From UBA1845 sp002338715 (GTDB lineage Bacteria > Planctomycetota > Phycisphaerae > UBA1845), in NCBI GenBank assembly GCA_035344155.1, contig DAORAL010000028.1:6109-70108 (forward strand): 64,000 nt of DNA, written 5' to 3'. The position numbers were made by a program, and so were the translations under genes. Below the pieces are notes generated by a model. That model did no database searches. It was not told the origin of the DNA and saw nothing but the letters and a program-made list of their open reading frames with translations. Below are positions 1 through 9,304 of the stretch, piece by piece (positions within the stretch are counted from its first letter, which is position 1; every line of letters begins with the position of its first letter).

Positions 1-1
1 C

Positions 2-670
2 GAAGGTGAAACGCTTTCAAAAGGAAACGTGGACCTGCTCGTCTCGCTGGACGACTGCGGTGGCAACCCGTGTGCCCTGGACTCGGAAGGCTACTTTGTC
101 GCGGGCGGAATCGGTGTCGGCGCCGACCTCGTGATTGGTACGGGCATCGGCCGCTTTGAAAATGGAACGCAGACCATCGCACTGGTGCGCGATGTATTGG
201 TCGCCCCGAACGATGACATCGATACGGAAGTCGGCGGCGGCGATGGCGTGGAAGACGTCAGCGTCGGCACCATCCTCGATGCGGTCGGTATCATCGACGA
301 CGACTACCCGGTCAGCGATGCGATTTACTTTGGCGCGGTGGCGATCGGACCCGATGGAACCACGGTACCCGCCGGCGGCGCCCGTTGCCCGAACGGCGTG
401 GACACCGACACGCTCGATGACTGGGTCGTCCTGAGCAAAGCCATTGATGGCAGTGACGGCTGCGTGCCCTTCACGCCGGGAACCGACAACCCCGCGATGT
501 GCGGCGGCGACTTTAACGGTGACGGTCTGTTCGATTTGAGCGATTATGCGGGCATGCAGGGCTGCATGGGTTCGGCGTCGGTTGAGTGCTCAGCCATGGA
601 ACTCGACGGCATTTGCGGCATCACCATCGAGGACTACGACATCTTTGTCACTCGGCTGACTGGTCCCTAA
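2..670 (+). CDS. Secreted dockerin-like protein, C-terminal part (5' truncated)
   Basis: The reading frame is open to the first base of the window, so the start lies upstream; a GTG at 29 is only an internal codon. The visible part is acidic and Gly/Asp-rich with no recognisable enzymatic motif. Its last 55 residues carry two calcium-loop-like segments, GDFNGDGLFDLSDYAGMQGC and a second ending ELDGICGITIEDYDIF, separated by a Cys-containing linker. This arrangement resembles type I dockerin repeats, which are common at the ends of planctomycete secreted proteins. The function of the main domain cannot be told from this fragment. It is followed by a gap and a separate small gene. Confidence 0.7.
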   Translation, partial: EGETLSKGNVDLLVSLDDCGGNPCALDSEGYFVAGGIGVGADLVIGTGIGRFENGTQTIALVRDVLVAPNDDIDTEVGGGDGVEDVSVGTILDAVGIIDDDYPVSDAIYFGAVAIGPDGTTVPAGGARCPNGVDTDTLDDWVVLSKAIDGSDGCVPFTPGTDNPAMCGGDFNGDGLFDLSDYAGMQGCMGSASVECSAMELDGICGITIEDYDIFVTRLTGP

Positions 671-799
671 AATCCAGTTCGACTATCGGAGTTGACCGTG
701 TCTTGACGATTGGTTTGTTAGCGCCAGGATCTTGCATTGCTGGCGCGGTCATGCTAAGAAGCAAGGGAAGACTTCGCACCGTTGGTGATCGAAAGCGCG

Positions 800-1087
800 A
801 TGGAAAAGTTACGTTCATACATCCTGGCTGGTCTGTTGGCCGCAGCGGTTGCCATTCCGGCGAGCGCGTGGCACAACCACCATGATGACGGCGACCATCA
901 CGGCGGCCCGGACGAATCATGCCCGGTGTGCTACGTGGTCAAAGCCGCGTCGACCGCCGTCGCAACGTCGGCCCCTGTTTTATTCATCGCAGAAGTCAGT
1001 TGGGCACAATGCCCCGAACTCGCCCAATCGTCAGCACACCGCCCGCTCCCAATCGGGCAACCCAGAGCACCTCCCCACCTCTCCTAA
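800..1087 (+). CDS. Small His-rich secreted protein
   Basis: Starting at ATG 800 gives 95 residues with a clear signal peptide (MEKLRSYILAGLLAAAVAIP, cleavage after ASA). The mature start is very His/Asp-rich (WHNHHDDGDHHGG), followed by a CPVC pair, and the tail is Pro-rich. An in-frame TTG at 782 is a less likely start. His clusters with a CxxC pair suggest metal binding, and the layout recalls small DUF2946-like proteins of metal-handling loci, but that is inference. The following secreted proteins at 2062 and 2863 also belong to a family with a His-rich mature end, so a shared metal theme is possible. Confidence 0.55.
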   Translation: MEKLRSYILAGLLAAAVAIPASAWHNHHDDGDHHGGPDESCPVCYVVKAASTAVATSAPVLFIAEVSWAQCPELAQSSAHRPLPIGQPRAPPHLS

Positions 1088-1217
1088 GCCGAAATCGTTT
1101 TAACCCAATCAATCGCAAATTGATCGTCGGTGTGCGCTTGCGCGCCCATCGCGTCGAAAAGCCCTAGCTGCCGATTTCCGGCGGCGCGGGACGGCTTATT
1201 CCATAGGAGAAAATCCG

Positions 1218-1940
1218 ATGGGCAAGAGAGAATCCTTCTCTCGTCGAGGCTTCACGCTCGTGGAGCTGCTGGTTGTTGTTTCCGTTATTGCACTATTGAT
1301 CGCCATCTTGCTTCCGGCGCTTACGAAAGCCCGCAAGCAAGCCCGCCGGACAGTCTGCGCCAGCAACTTGCGCAGCATGGGACTCGCGGTGTATGCATAC
1401 GCCACGTCCAACGACGGGCACCTCGTCACCGTGGGGTTGGCCCATGGCGGGTCGGTCGATGAAGACGCGGCATGGATCAACACCTTGGAAGCTGAGTACG
1501 GCAACGCACTGGTTGCACGCTGCCCTTCGGACAAGAGCCCGCATTGGAAAGTCCCGCCGACAGGCACAACAGAACTGCGACGCGTCAGCTATGCCACCAA
1601 CTACTACACGGTGAAACCGATCGCAGACGTTGGGCCTTACGATCGGTTGAGCCTGTTTAAGAAGCCCGCGCAGACCGCGTACATGGTCGAGTTGGCTGAG
1701 CTGGGCGAGTATGCCGTCGCCGATCACGTTCATCCGGAAAAGTGGCTGATCGATCCTGAGCGAAAATCAAAAGAAGAGATGGAGGTCGAGCAGCATATCG
1801 ATCGCGCCAACTATCTCTTCATCGATACGCATGTCGAATCGCTGAAATTCAAAAACACGTACGACATCGATTACGACAACAGCACGCTGACGAACATCAA
1901 GTGGATCCACAATCTCTTCGACCCAGCCGTCGCGTTCTAG
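1218..1940 (+). CDS. Pseudopilin-like protein with type II prepilin N-terminus
   Basis: The protein (240 aa) begins with a short basic leader, then RRGFTLVELLVVVSVIALLI, the prepilin peptidase cleavage and N-methylation motif: cleavage after Gly, Phe at mature position 1, Glu at +5. A 20-residue hydrophobic helix leads into an ALTKARKQARR segment, as in GspG-type pseudopilins. The remainder is a globular domain typical of the very expanded planctomycete pseudopilin family, ending in a segment (RANYLFIDTHVESL) that matches the usual HxxxxxxxxFxDGHV region. An AGGAGA ribosome site lies 7 bases upstream of ATG 1218. No secretion operon surrounds it, so its substrate or role is unknown. Confidence 0.85.
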   Translation: MGKRESFSRRGFTLVELLVVVSVIALLIAILLPALTKARKQARRTVCASNLRSMGLAVYAYATSNDGHLVTVGLAHGGSVDEDAAWINTLEAEYGNALVARCPSDKSPHWKVPPTGTTELRRVSYATNYYTVKPIADVGPYDRLSLFKKPAQTAYMVELAELGEYAVADHVHPEKWLIDPERKSKEEMEVEQHIDRANYLFIDTHVESLKFKNTYDIDYDNSTLTNIKWIHNLFDPAVAF

Positions 1941-2061
1941 TCTCGTCGCGCGAAAGCGTTCGGTGAGCTTTTACGGTCATGAAGGTGTGCGGCGCAAAGA
2001 CAAAACGACGTACCACCCAATCGAAATATAAGAATCCGATTGTTTTACCTGGAGATTTTTC

Positions 2062-2673
2062 ATGAAAAGCATTTATCAACCAGCAGTGCTGGGACTTGTC
2101 ATCACTGCATCGTGCGCTTCGATCGCAAGCGCCGGCACCGAGCACCATCACGATGAAGATTTCATCGTTGGACGCAGCAGTTCTGGTCAACTCGCCGTCG
2201 AATTCAACAGCGACGAAGCGTACGAACTGCCCGAAGTTCTGCTCATTCCGGGCGACGGCTTTGGCCTCGATGATCCGGGATTTACTTTCCTGGACGCGGA
2301 CGAACCGGGCGAAGATTTCTACACGCTCGCGCCGTCCGTCGAAATCGCCATCGAACTCGTCAGCAAAGACGCGGACCTTCAGGTCCTGGAGGCCACCTTG
2401 TTCTCGACATTGCTCGCCACGCCTGGCGATCAGTGGGCCATGCCAGCCGGCAACTCGTTCGACGAACATCCCTATTGGTTTGTCGATGACCCGGACTTTT
2501 CTGAACTGGGTGAAACGTTCGCCTTCAGTTTCAAACTCGTCGACCTCAGTGGAACGTACACCGATTCGACCACCTACAACGCCGAGTTCATCGCCGTGCC
2601 CGAACCGCAAAGCCTCGTGCTGGGATTGATGGGTGCGGTGGCGCTCGTGCGTCGTCGTAACCTTCGCAAGTAG
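2062..2673 (+). CDS. PEP-CTERM sorted secreted protein, His-rich N-terminus
   Basis: The 203-residue protein has a signal peptide (cleavage near ASIASA), then GTEHHHDEDF, a globular domain, and a C-terminal PEP-CTERM signal: VPEPQSLVLGLMGAVALV followed by RRRN. PEP-CTERM proteins are processed by exosortase at the cell envelope. The globular domain contains VGRSSSGQLAVEF, then DDPGFTFLDADEPGEDFYTL, and is clearly related to the next gene (2863-3648), so the two form a tandem duplication. Similar planctomycete proteins exist without an assigned biochemical function. A GGAG site precedes ATG 2062. The exosortase itself is not in the window; a CAAX-protease-related protein often found with exosortases is at 50180. 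Confidence 0.8.
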   Translation: MKSIYQPAVLGLVITASCASIASAGTEHHHDEDFIVGRSSSGQLAVEFNSDEAYELPEVLLIPGDGFGLDDPGFTFLDADEPGEDFYTLAPSVEIAIELVSKDADLQVLEATLFSTLLATPGDQWAMPAGNSFDEHPYWFVDDPDFSELGETFAFSFKLVDLSGTYTDSTTYNAEFIAVPEPQSLVLGLMGAVALVRRRNLRK

Positions 2674-2862
2674 GTGATTGCCTGTCCGAAGGGGACAAAG
2701 AAGTGAAGGGGCAGCGCCGGAGCGGGTTGGCAGATCATGCGCCTGCCGCCCGCCCGGCGCCGCCAGCATTATCTCCAGTGTGGTTGGGCGAGGCGACTTG
2801 TCCAAATCCGAAGTGTTTACGCAATCCCGATCTGTTGTCTGATCGGTCTTTTGGAGACAGCC

Positions 2863-3648
2863 ATGAAAGAAGCCAACTTGCAATACTCACGTGGCATGAT
2901 GTTGGCCACCATTACCCTTGGCATCCTGGCTTCATCGCAGGCCGCCAGCGCCCAACATACGGGCGACGTCATCATCGGCATCAACAGCAACGGCCAACTG
3001 GCCATCAACCCCACCGGTTTCGTCCCGGACGACAACTACTTCACGCTGCCGGTCGGCGGCGTGTTCTTTCCCGGCTGGGCTGACTCGTCACCCGGGTTTG
3101 ACCACCTTGTAACCGCTCAGCCGCAAGACGACATCTACCCCATGCAATCCGGGGCGTCGATCCACCTCGAAGTCGTCGGCGTCGATCCGGCATTTCAGTT
3201 GGTGGTGCTGGGAAATCCGCCGCAATTTCTCGATACGCCCGGCGAGTCAACGTTTCTCGGCGACCACACCCTGCACGAGCACCTGACGTTTCACATCAAC
3301 AGTGATTCGCCCGACTACGACCCCGATCAATGCGTCTGGCACGCGTCGTTTCTGCTGTATGACGTTGGCTCGACAACGTACGCCGACTCGCAGCCGTTCA
3401 CGTTCCAGTTCACCAACATCGACTTGCGCGATGCTGATGGCGATTTCGACGAAGACGCCGACATCGACAGCGACGACTTCGCCGCATTAGCCGCATGCCT
3501 GCAAGGCCCCAACGAAACACCAACACCAAGCGATCCGCAAGTGGGCACATGCGAAGTCGAATGCATCAACGCCTTCGATTTCGATGAGGACTTCGATGTC
3601 GATCTGGAAGATTACGCGGCGTTCTGCAACTTGGTGGCTAGCGAATAA
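2863..3648 (+). CDS. Paralogue of the PEP-CTERM protein, ending in dockerin-like repeats
   Basis: ATG 2863 is preceded by TTGGAGACAGCC and starts a signal peptide (cleavage near SQAASA); an in-frame start at 2737 would place this peptide internally. The first 180 mature residues align by eye with the 2062 gene product: VIIGINSNGQLAI, DSSPGFDHL, PQDDIYPMQSG, HEHLTFHI. Instead of PEP-CTERM, the end has two calcium-loop segments, DADGDFDEDADIDSDDFAAL and FDFDEDFDVDLEDYAAF, separated by a Cys-bearing linker. The stop overlaps the convergent pseudopilin gene by 11 bases. It is probably secreted and held by a different anchoring route than its sibling. Confidence 0.78.
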   Translation: MKEANLQYSRGMMLATITLGILASSQAASAQHTGDVIIGINSNGQLAINPTGFVPDDNYFTLPVGGVFFPGWADSSPGFDHLVTAQPQDDIYPMQSGASIHLEVVGVDPAFQLVVLGNPPQFLDTPGESTFLGDHTLHEHLTFHINSDSPDYDPDQCVWHASFLLYDVGSTTYADSQPFTFQFTNIDLRDADGDFDEDADIDSDDFAALAACLQGPNETPTPSDPQVGTCEVECINAFDFDEDFDVDLEDYAAFCNLVASE

Positions 3649-4729
3649 CGTAGCCGTTTTCGTACGTCGCGTATTCGGTTGAGCCGTCCTGCGGGCGGTC
3701 GATGTCGACGATGCTGCCTTTCGGATACCAGTAGTCGATGCGGCGGGAATTCTTTTCGCTGATGCGTTCGACGTGGGCGTCGAAGAACATCGCATTGATA
3801 CCGCCGCGGTGGCGATAGCTCAGCGGGATGTTGGCGCCGCCGCTGGGGCTTCGTTTTCCATACGCCCGCGACTCGGTCCACCACGCGCCGGCGCTGGTGA
3901 ACGATCCAAACCAGTGCGGTTTGAAATCGTGGTCAAAGTCGAGAATCAATCGCGGCGGGAGGTAGCGCGTTCCGTCGGCGACGCAGATCTTTTCTGCCGG
4001 CGTACCAACCTGGCCGACGCGACTCTTGTATTGTTTGACATCCACTTCCCAATCGGTCGGATTGCGCTTGATCCAATAGACCACACCCGCACCCGGTGGA
4101 GCCAACGGATGTTCCGCGATGTATTGGCCCGGGTCGGTGTCCTGTCCCCATTGCTGAAAGTGAACCGGCATCAGGTAACTGATTCCGTTGAACGCGCCGT
4201 TCTTGTCGACTTCATCGACGAACAGTTGATGATCGACCGGCTGCTCTTCATCATCACCCGGGTCGACGTAGAGAATCGATTTGAAGTTAACGCTGGTGCA
4301 CTTGAAGTGATCCAACAGGAAGCGAAAGCGCTTCGCACGTCCGACTGGTAGCGCGGTGGATGTCGACATAATGGGCGTCATCCAGTCGTAGAGTTGAACG
4401 GGAATCGTCGGGTTGGCCATCGGTGAACCGTCGCCCGGATAGCCTGCGACCCAGGTGGCCATCCCGCTGGTGTTGCGGCCGGGGATCCACTCGTCGTTTT
4501 CAACGAAGTACGCACCCATGGCGTTGGCGAATCCGCGCTGCATGCCCATGCAGACGACGCCCTTGGCCTGCTCGCGGGCTTTCTTGAGACTTGGCAGGAG
4601 GATGCTGATGAGCAGCGCAATGATGGAAACCACGACGAGGAGTTCAACCAAGGTGAACCCTGTCGCGTGAATTGCGCCGTGGAGCAAACCACGACGTGTC
4701 GGTCGTCGGTAAACGTTGATCATCGCCAT
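3638..4729 (-). CDS. Pseudopilin-like protein, H-X9-DG type
   Basis: The prepilin motif TGFTLVELLVVVSIIALLIS is followed by ILLPSLKKAREQAKG, as in the other pseudopilins of this window. ATG 4729 gives a 363-residue protein with a 23-residue basic leader; an upstream in-frame start at 4792 is possible but adds only unconserved sequence. The C-terminal part has SYRHRGGINAMFFDAHVERI, matching the H-X9-DG region of planctomycete pseudopilins. These proteins are inserted in the inner membrane and cleaved by a prepilin peptidase; their assembled structure is unknown. The gene is convergent with 2863-3648. Confidence 0.85.
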   Translation of the reverse strand: MAMINVYRRPTRRGLLHGAIHATGFTLVELLVVVSIIALLISILLPSLKKAREQAKGVVCMGMQRGFANAMGAYFVENDEWIPGRNTSGMATWVAGYPGDGSPMANPTIPVQLYDWMTPIMSTSTALPVGRAKRFRFLLDHFKCTSVNFKSILYVDPGDDEEQPVDHQLFVDEVDKNGAFNGISYLMPVHFQQWGQDTDPGQYIAEHPLAPPGAGVVYWIKRNPTDWEVDVKQYKSRVGQVGTPAEKICVADGTRYLPPRLILDFDHDFKPHWFGSFTSAGAWWTESRAYGKRSPSGGANIPLSYRHRGGINAMFFDAHVERISEKNSRRIDYWYPKGSIVDIDRPQDGSTEYATYENGYVIR

Positions 4730-5012
4730 GGATTCAAGTATCCCCGCCCGATTTGCACCGTGCCCTGCTGAAAACACCCCAGGCACCGTCAAATTGTAGC
4801 ACGAGAGGGCCGGCGAACGAAAGCGGTATTGGCTGTTTGGGACGCCGATTCGCCGATCAATCGGGGTTCGCTCCCTTGAAGGAACACCGATGGGCGGCTA
4901 GCATCCCCTCGCATCTGCTTTGAGGGCCCATCATAGCCGATATGCATGAAGTGAGATTCAAACCGGCGAGTGGCTCCAAACCCAGCCGGATCGCAGCGAG
5001 AACCCAGAACTG

Positions 5013-6041
5013 ATGTCTGAAAAATGCCCATTTGCCGGTTCGGTGCAGAACCAGCCCGCCGACTCTGGAGTTGGCGAATCCGACGCAGCGACGCCGTTTA
5101 ATCGCCTTCGACAATCGCTATCCGGCGGGGCGCTGGAGCGTATCGCCCGCAAGCCATCGGTGGTTCATTCGATCCTGTTGGCGACGATGGGCATTTTATT
5201 GACGGTCTTTCTGATCCGCAGGGCTGGCGATCTGTCCACCCTGGGCGATGTCCTTCGCGACAATCAGAATCGCATCTTCGGGTTTTTTCTGTTCACCAAT
5301 GCATACCTCGCGTTGAAGGGTTTGGCCCTTCGCCGCGCCGCGCTGAGTTGCCAGGTGCAGACTTCGCTTTGGCGAACGACGCGTACATTCTGCGAATCGT
5401 CAATGGTCGGTTTGATCGTCGCGAAGATCGCGTCGGACGTTTACAAGTACACGCGCGTGGGTGACGGTTCACGAAACGACAAGATCCGAACGATACTGGT
5501 TTATCGCATCGCTTCGATCATCGCGGTGCTGATGTTGTCGGGCGTGGTTTCGATCATCTGGGCTGGCACCGTCTCCTGGCGATCCGGAATCGCCTGGCTC
5601 GTTCCCATCATGGTGCTCTCGATCATTACCGTCTCATTTCGCAATCGCGTGACGGGTTGGATCCGCGAACACGGTCGAATTCTCATGCAGATTCTGCCGT
5701 TCACCATCGCGGCACTGCTGGCCAAGATTGGCGGGTTGGCATTGTTGTTGGGCGTGTCGCTCGACGGCGAGTTGATCCAGGTGGCGGCTGCCTTCCTGCT
5801 CATCGGATCGCTGGCGTCGATGACGCAGGTGCCCGCGGGCGTCGGCTTGCTCGATGCCGGTTACGCGGTGTTCCTGACCAAGTACGTTGGCACAAGCGGC
5901 GCGGAAGCGGCAGCGTTTCTAATCAGCTTCCGGTTGCTGGGTCCGATGTACGTCGCGGCCCTCGGTGGAATCAGCATTGTCGCGACGAGTGCAGCCCGAA
6001 TATGCTGGCAAAACGCAGTTCAGCAACAACAATCGGCGTAA
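5013..6041 (+). CDS. Flippase-like integral membrane protein, UPF0104/YbhN type
   Basis: The 342-residue protein has a hydrophilic start of about 50 residues and then about seven or eight hydrophobic segments. The family signature is the late segment TQVPAGVGLLDAGYAVFLTK followed by AAAFLISFRLLGPM, which corresponds to the P-G-G-[IL]-G...E/D...R pattern of UPF0104 (lysylphosphatidylglycerol-synthase transmembrane region, AglD/YbhN). Such proteins are thought to move or modify lipid-linked substrates, but the substrate cannot be inferred here. It lies 90 bases upstream of aroA on the same strand. Confidence 0.72.
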   Translation: MSEKCPFAGSVQNQPADSGVGESDAATPFNRLRQSLSGGALERIARKPSVVHSILLATMGILLTVFLIRRAGDLSTLGDVLRDNQNRIFGFFLFTNAYLALKGLALRRAALSCQVQTSLWRTTRTFCESSMVGLIVAKIASDVYKYTRVGDGSRNDKIRTILVYRIASIIAVLMLSGVVSIIWAGTVSWRSGIAWLVPIMVLSIITVSFRNRVTGWIREHGRILMQILPFTIAALLAKIGGLALLLGVSLDGELIQVAAAFLLIGSLASMTQVPAGVGLLDAGYAVFLTKYVGTSGAEAAAFLISFRLLGPMYVAALGGISIVATSAARICWQNAVQQQQSA

Positions 6042-6131
6042 CCAGCGCATCAGCGCATTCCGGATTTTCTTCGAAAGCGTGATCCTTATCGCGGCATTGC
6101 GGGGCTTTGCAGCGCGCAGTATCGTCCTGTG

Positions 6132-7436
6132 ATGAAATCCAAACGCATTCAACCCGCCACCGGCCCGCTTGATGCGACGGTGTCCATTCCCGGGTCAAAA
6201 TCCCTGACCAACCGCGCCCTCGCGATTGCCGCATTGGCCGACGGAACCACCACACTTTCAGAAGCGCTCTATTCCGACGACACCGAGTTGATGATCGCGT
6301 GCCTGCAGGTGCTGGGCATTCGCGTTGAAACCGACATTGAAGGCTGCCGCATCGTCGTCCACGGCTGCGGCGGCAACATCCCTGCGTCTGACGGCGAACT
6401 GTTCTGCGGAAACAGCGGGACCACGATCCGATTCTGCACCGCGCTGTGCACGCTGGGCAAGGGACACTACACGCTCGACGGCAATGACCGCATGCGTCAA
6501 CGACCGATCGCCGATCTGGTGGGCGCCCTTCGTTCCACCGGGGCTGTCATCGGTTATGAAGGCACCGACGGTTTTCCACCGGTGACGGTTCGCGGCGGCG
6601 GGATGCGGGGATCAAAGATCACCATGCTCGCCCCGCCTTCGAGTCAATACGTCAGCGCCATACTGATGGCCGCCCCCTACGCCTCGGGCGACATATTTCT
6701 TGAAATCAAGGAAACGATCAGCGCCCCCTACCTGTCGATGACCGCCCGCATGATGGAGTCGTTCGGCGTCTCGGTCATGTCGCGTATCAGCGACTCGACA
6801 ACGCGATTCGTCGTCCCCGCACCCCAGCGATACGTCGCGAGCGATTATGTCATTGAGCCCGACGCCTCCAACGCGTCGTACTTCTTAGCCGCGCCAGCGA
6901 TCGTGGGCGGCCGCATCACCGTTGAAAATCTCGGGACCGAAAGCATTCAAGGCGATGTGCGCTTCGTCGATGTGCTCGAAGAAATGGGCTGCCAAGTCAC
7001 GCGCGAAGCAAACAAGACAACGGTGCGCGGGCCCGAAGCGCCGGCTTGCCTCAAAGGAATCGACATCGACCTCAACGACATGCCCGACACGGCGCAGACG
7101 CTCGCAGTTGTGGCGATGTTCGCCGATGGACCGACGATGATTCGCAACGTTGGCAGTTTGCGGGTGAAAGAGACCGATCGGTTGTCGGCGCTGTCCAACG
7201 AGTTGAAAAAGCTCGGTGCCGGTGTGTATACGACGGAAGATTCGATTGAAATCACGCCACCGCAAGCATTCAAGCCGGCGAGCATCCACACCTACGACGA
7301 TCACCGGATGGCCATGAGCTTCGCACTGGCAGGGTTGCGAATCGACGGCGTGGCCATCGAAGATCCGACCTGCGTCAACAAGACGTTCCCCGACTTCTTC
7401 GATCGATTTGAAGCGATGTACGAATCGCGTGCTTAG
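6132..7436 (+). CDS. aroA: 3-phosphoshikimate 1-carboxyvinyltransferase (EPSP synthase)
   Basis: The enzyme joins shikimate 3-phosphate and phosphoenolpyruvate to EPSP in the shikimate pathway to aromatic amino acids. It has the full two-domain length (434 aa). Visible signatures are SIPGSKSLTNRALAIAALA near the start, LFCGNSGTTIRF (PEP-binding loop) at about residue 95, RQRPIADLVGAL, and KETDRLSAL then YDDHRMAMSFALAG near the end. ATG 6132 is preferred to the adjacent GTG 6129. The stop overlaps the end of the convergent CvpA-like gene by 4 bases. No other shikimate gene is nearby. Confidence 0.96.
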   Translation: MKSKRIQPATGPLDATVSIPGSKSLTNRALAIAALADGTTTLSEALYSDDTELMIACLQVLGIRVETDIEGCRIVVHGCGGNIPASDGELFCGNSGTTIRFCTALCTLGKGHYTLDGNDRMRQRPIADLVGALRSTGAVIGYEGTDGFPPVTVRGGGMRGSKITMLAPPSSQYVSAILMAAPYASGDIFLEIKETISAPYLSMTARMMESFGVSVMSRISDSTTRFVVPAPQRYVASDYVIEPDASNASYFLAAPAIVGGRITVENLGTESIQGDVRFVDVLEEMGCQVTREANKTTVRGPEAPACLKGIDIDLNDMPDTAQTLAVVAMFADGPTMIRNVGSLRVKETDRLSALSNELKKLGAGVYTTEDSIEITPPQAFKPASIHTYDDHRMAMSFALAGLRIDGVAIEDPTCVNKTFPDFFDRFEAMYESRA

Positions 7437-9199
7437 TTTGCGACGAGGTTTTCACCGCGCAGGTCGATGGTGCGTTTGTTTCCACCGGTGGAGAATTTGA
7501 CGGCTTGTCGCCCCTTGTCGAGAAGGAACAGATACACGAGCTGATAGTCCTTCTTGAAGTGCTGATTCTTGATCTTGTTAAAATCCTTGAAGCGTCCACC
7601 GCCCGATTCAAAGGTCGGGTAATAGGTCAATTCGACGAAGGTTTCACCACCAACATCGGCGACGGCGTACTTGCCGCACGCGAGGATCTTGTTTCCCTGA
7701 TCGTCTTCGACGGTGTAATTCTCAAGGGTCTGAACGCTGAAGTTCAGCGCCCGCCCCAACGTGCTTCCGGCGCGCAAGCTTTCAACATTCAATTGAAGCA
7801 GCGCCTTACCGCTGGGCACCTTCAATCCGCTCACCGGCCCACTCGACTTGACGGCGCCCTGATCCTCGAGCTTTCCGGTCAGCACACCCTGGGAGAGAAT
7901 GCCCGATTGAATTTCCGTATCGAGTTCCTGAAACGCCGTGAAGGTGATGGGAAGGTCGCTGCCAAACCGAGACGACTTGAACTTCACACCGGACACGCGC
8001 CCCCCGCCGCTTGAACTTGCCGAATTGCTCGAATCGGACGAAGAAGCCGTCTGCGTGGACGCGTCGGTCACCGGGGCGGCTGCCTGCGGCGCGGTTCCGG
8101 GCTCTTTCCCGGTCAGGATCGCTTTCTGCGATTTGGTGAATGGCACGTTTCCGCCGACCTTGTAGCGCACCTCGATGGGGTCGAAGTTTTCGGGAACCTC
8201 GAACGCGACCTCGACCCGATTGGAATCCGGCACCAGGAAAACCCTGCCGGCGACACCCATGAATTCCTGATTACCCGATTTCCACTCGCTGACGTAGCGG
8301 CTTGGATCATCCGGATCGATGATCGCCGTCGCAGGAATAGACAGCAACTTACCGCTGGAACGTCCGACGATGCGAATCCCGGTGGGGCAATAGCGATTCT
8401 TGTCGTCGGCATCTTTGGTCTCACCCGACAATTGCAGGGAGACATGGACGAACATGTTGCCGCCTTTGGGATCGACCGGTTCAGCCGCATCGGGCGTGTC
8501 GCGTTGCCCGACCACAAGCTTGTAAATGTAATTCAACTGACCGACATCGGTGACTTTGATGTCGTCGCTCTTCACCGCGCGCGCCACGCCAAGAGGCAGC
8601 GTGTGGGCGTACGCAAGGTCGCTGATCAGATTCTCGTGCTCGTCGCCGAACGAATGATCGGGATCGGAATCACTGAACGTGTTGGCGCTCAACATGCTCA
8701 CACAGGACACCGTAAATTGATCGGGTTTCAAGATCAGCTCGGCTTGCTCTTTTTCCAGCTTGGTCGGATCAATCCTTCGATATCCGAAGAAACCGCCAAC
8801 CACTTCACCGGTCTGGGTGGTGGACACCCCCCAGGGCAACATCTGGATTGCACAGGCAATCACACCGGTGGTCAGGATCGCGCTAAAAAATCCAAACACG
8901 CCGCCCGCGACCCAGTCAATCACCTGAGGAAGCAAATTCGATCGCGGAATCCACATGTCGAGCAGCACCCGCATCACAATCAACGGGACCGCGAATGTTG
9001 CAGCCAGCGCCAACGCATGGGCATATTCCGGAGCGAATCCCATGAACAGCGATTCGGCGACGGCTTCATATGTCCCAAACGAAACGACCGTCGAGACGAC
9101 GACGAGGACGCAGGTGATCGCTGCACTGGTCAACCCCTGGATGGCCTGGAAGTAGGTCACCGCCCCAAGGAATGCAACCAAGATCAATGAGAACAACAT
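7433..9199 (-). CDS. CvpA-like membrane protein with large C-terminal domain
   Basis: ATG 9199 has a strong AGGAGGT site and begins directly with MLFSLILVAFLGAVTYFQAI. The first 160 residues contain four hydrophobic helices with the CvpA/colicin-V-production layout (ITCVLVVVSTVVSFGTYEAV, VDWVAGGVFGFFSAILTTGV). The remaining roughly 430 residues are soluble, rich in beta-type sequence, with a Ser/Gly/Thr-rich linker in the middle. The C-terminal domain is unrecognised. It is the third gene of a minus-strand group after pilT and the GspE-like gene, with gaps of 91 and 105 bases, which hints at an envelope or pilus-linked role. Confidence 0.6.
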   Translation of the reverse strand: MLFSLILVAFLGAVTYFQAIQGLTSAAITCVLVVVSTVVSFGTYEAVAESLFMGFAPEYAHALALAATFAVPLIVMRVLLDMWIPRSNLLPQVIDWVAGGVFGFFSAILTTGVIACAIQMLPWGVSTTQTGEVVGGFFGYRRIDPTKLEKEQAELILKPDQFTVSCVSMLSANTFSDSDPDHSFGDEHENLISDLAYAHTLPLGVARAVKSDDIKVTDVGQLNYIYKLVVGQRDTPDAAEPVDPKGGNMFVHVSLQLSGETKDADDKNRYCPTGIRIVGRSSGKLLSIPATAIIDPDDPSRYVSEWKSGNQEFMGVAGRVFLVPDSNRVEVAFEVPENFDPIEVRYKVGGNVPFTKSQKAILTGKEPGTAPQAAAPVTDASTQTASSSDSSNSASSSGGGRVSGVKFKSSRFGSDLPITFTAFQELDTEIQSGILSQGVLTGKLEDQGAVKSSGPVSGLKVPSGKALLQLNVESLRAGSTLGRALNFSVQTLENYTVEDDQGNKILACGKYAVADVGGETFVELTYYPTFESGGGRFKDFNKIKNQHFKKDYQLVYLFLLDKGRQAVKFSTGGNKRTIDLRGENLVAN

Positions 9200-9304
9200 G
9201 GCACAACCTCCTGCAACCAATCGGAACCGACTCGCTTCTCTCTTGATTTTATCCCCGTCGCAACCGCGCCCCAACACACTGGAACCCGCGCGACCTGTTT
9301 CAAT

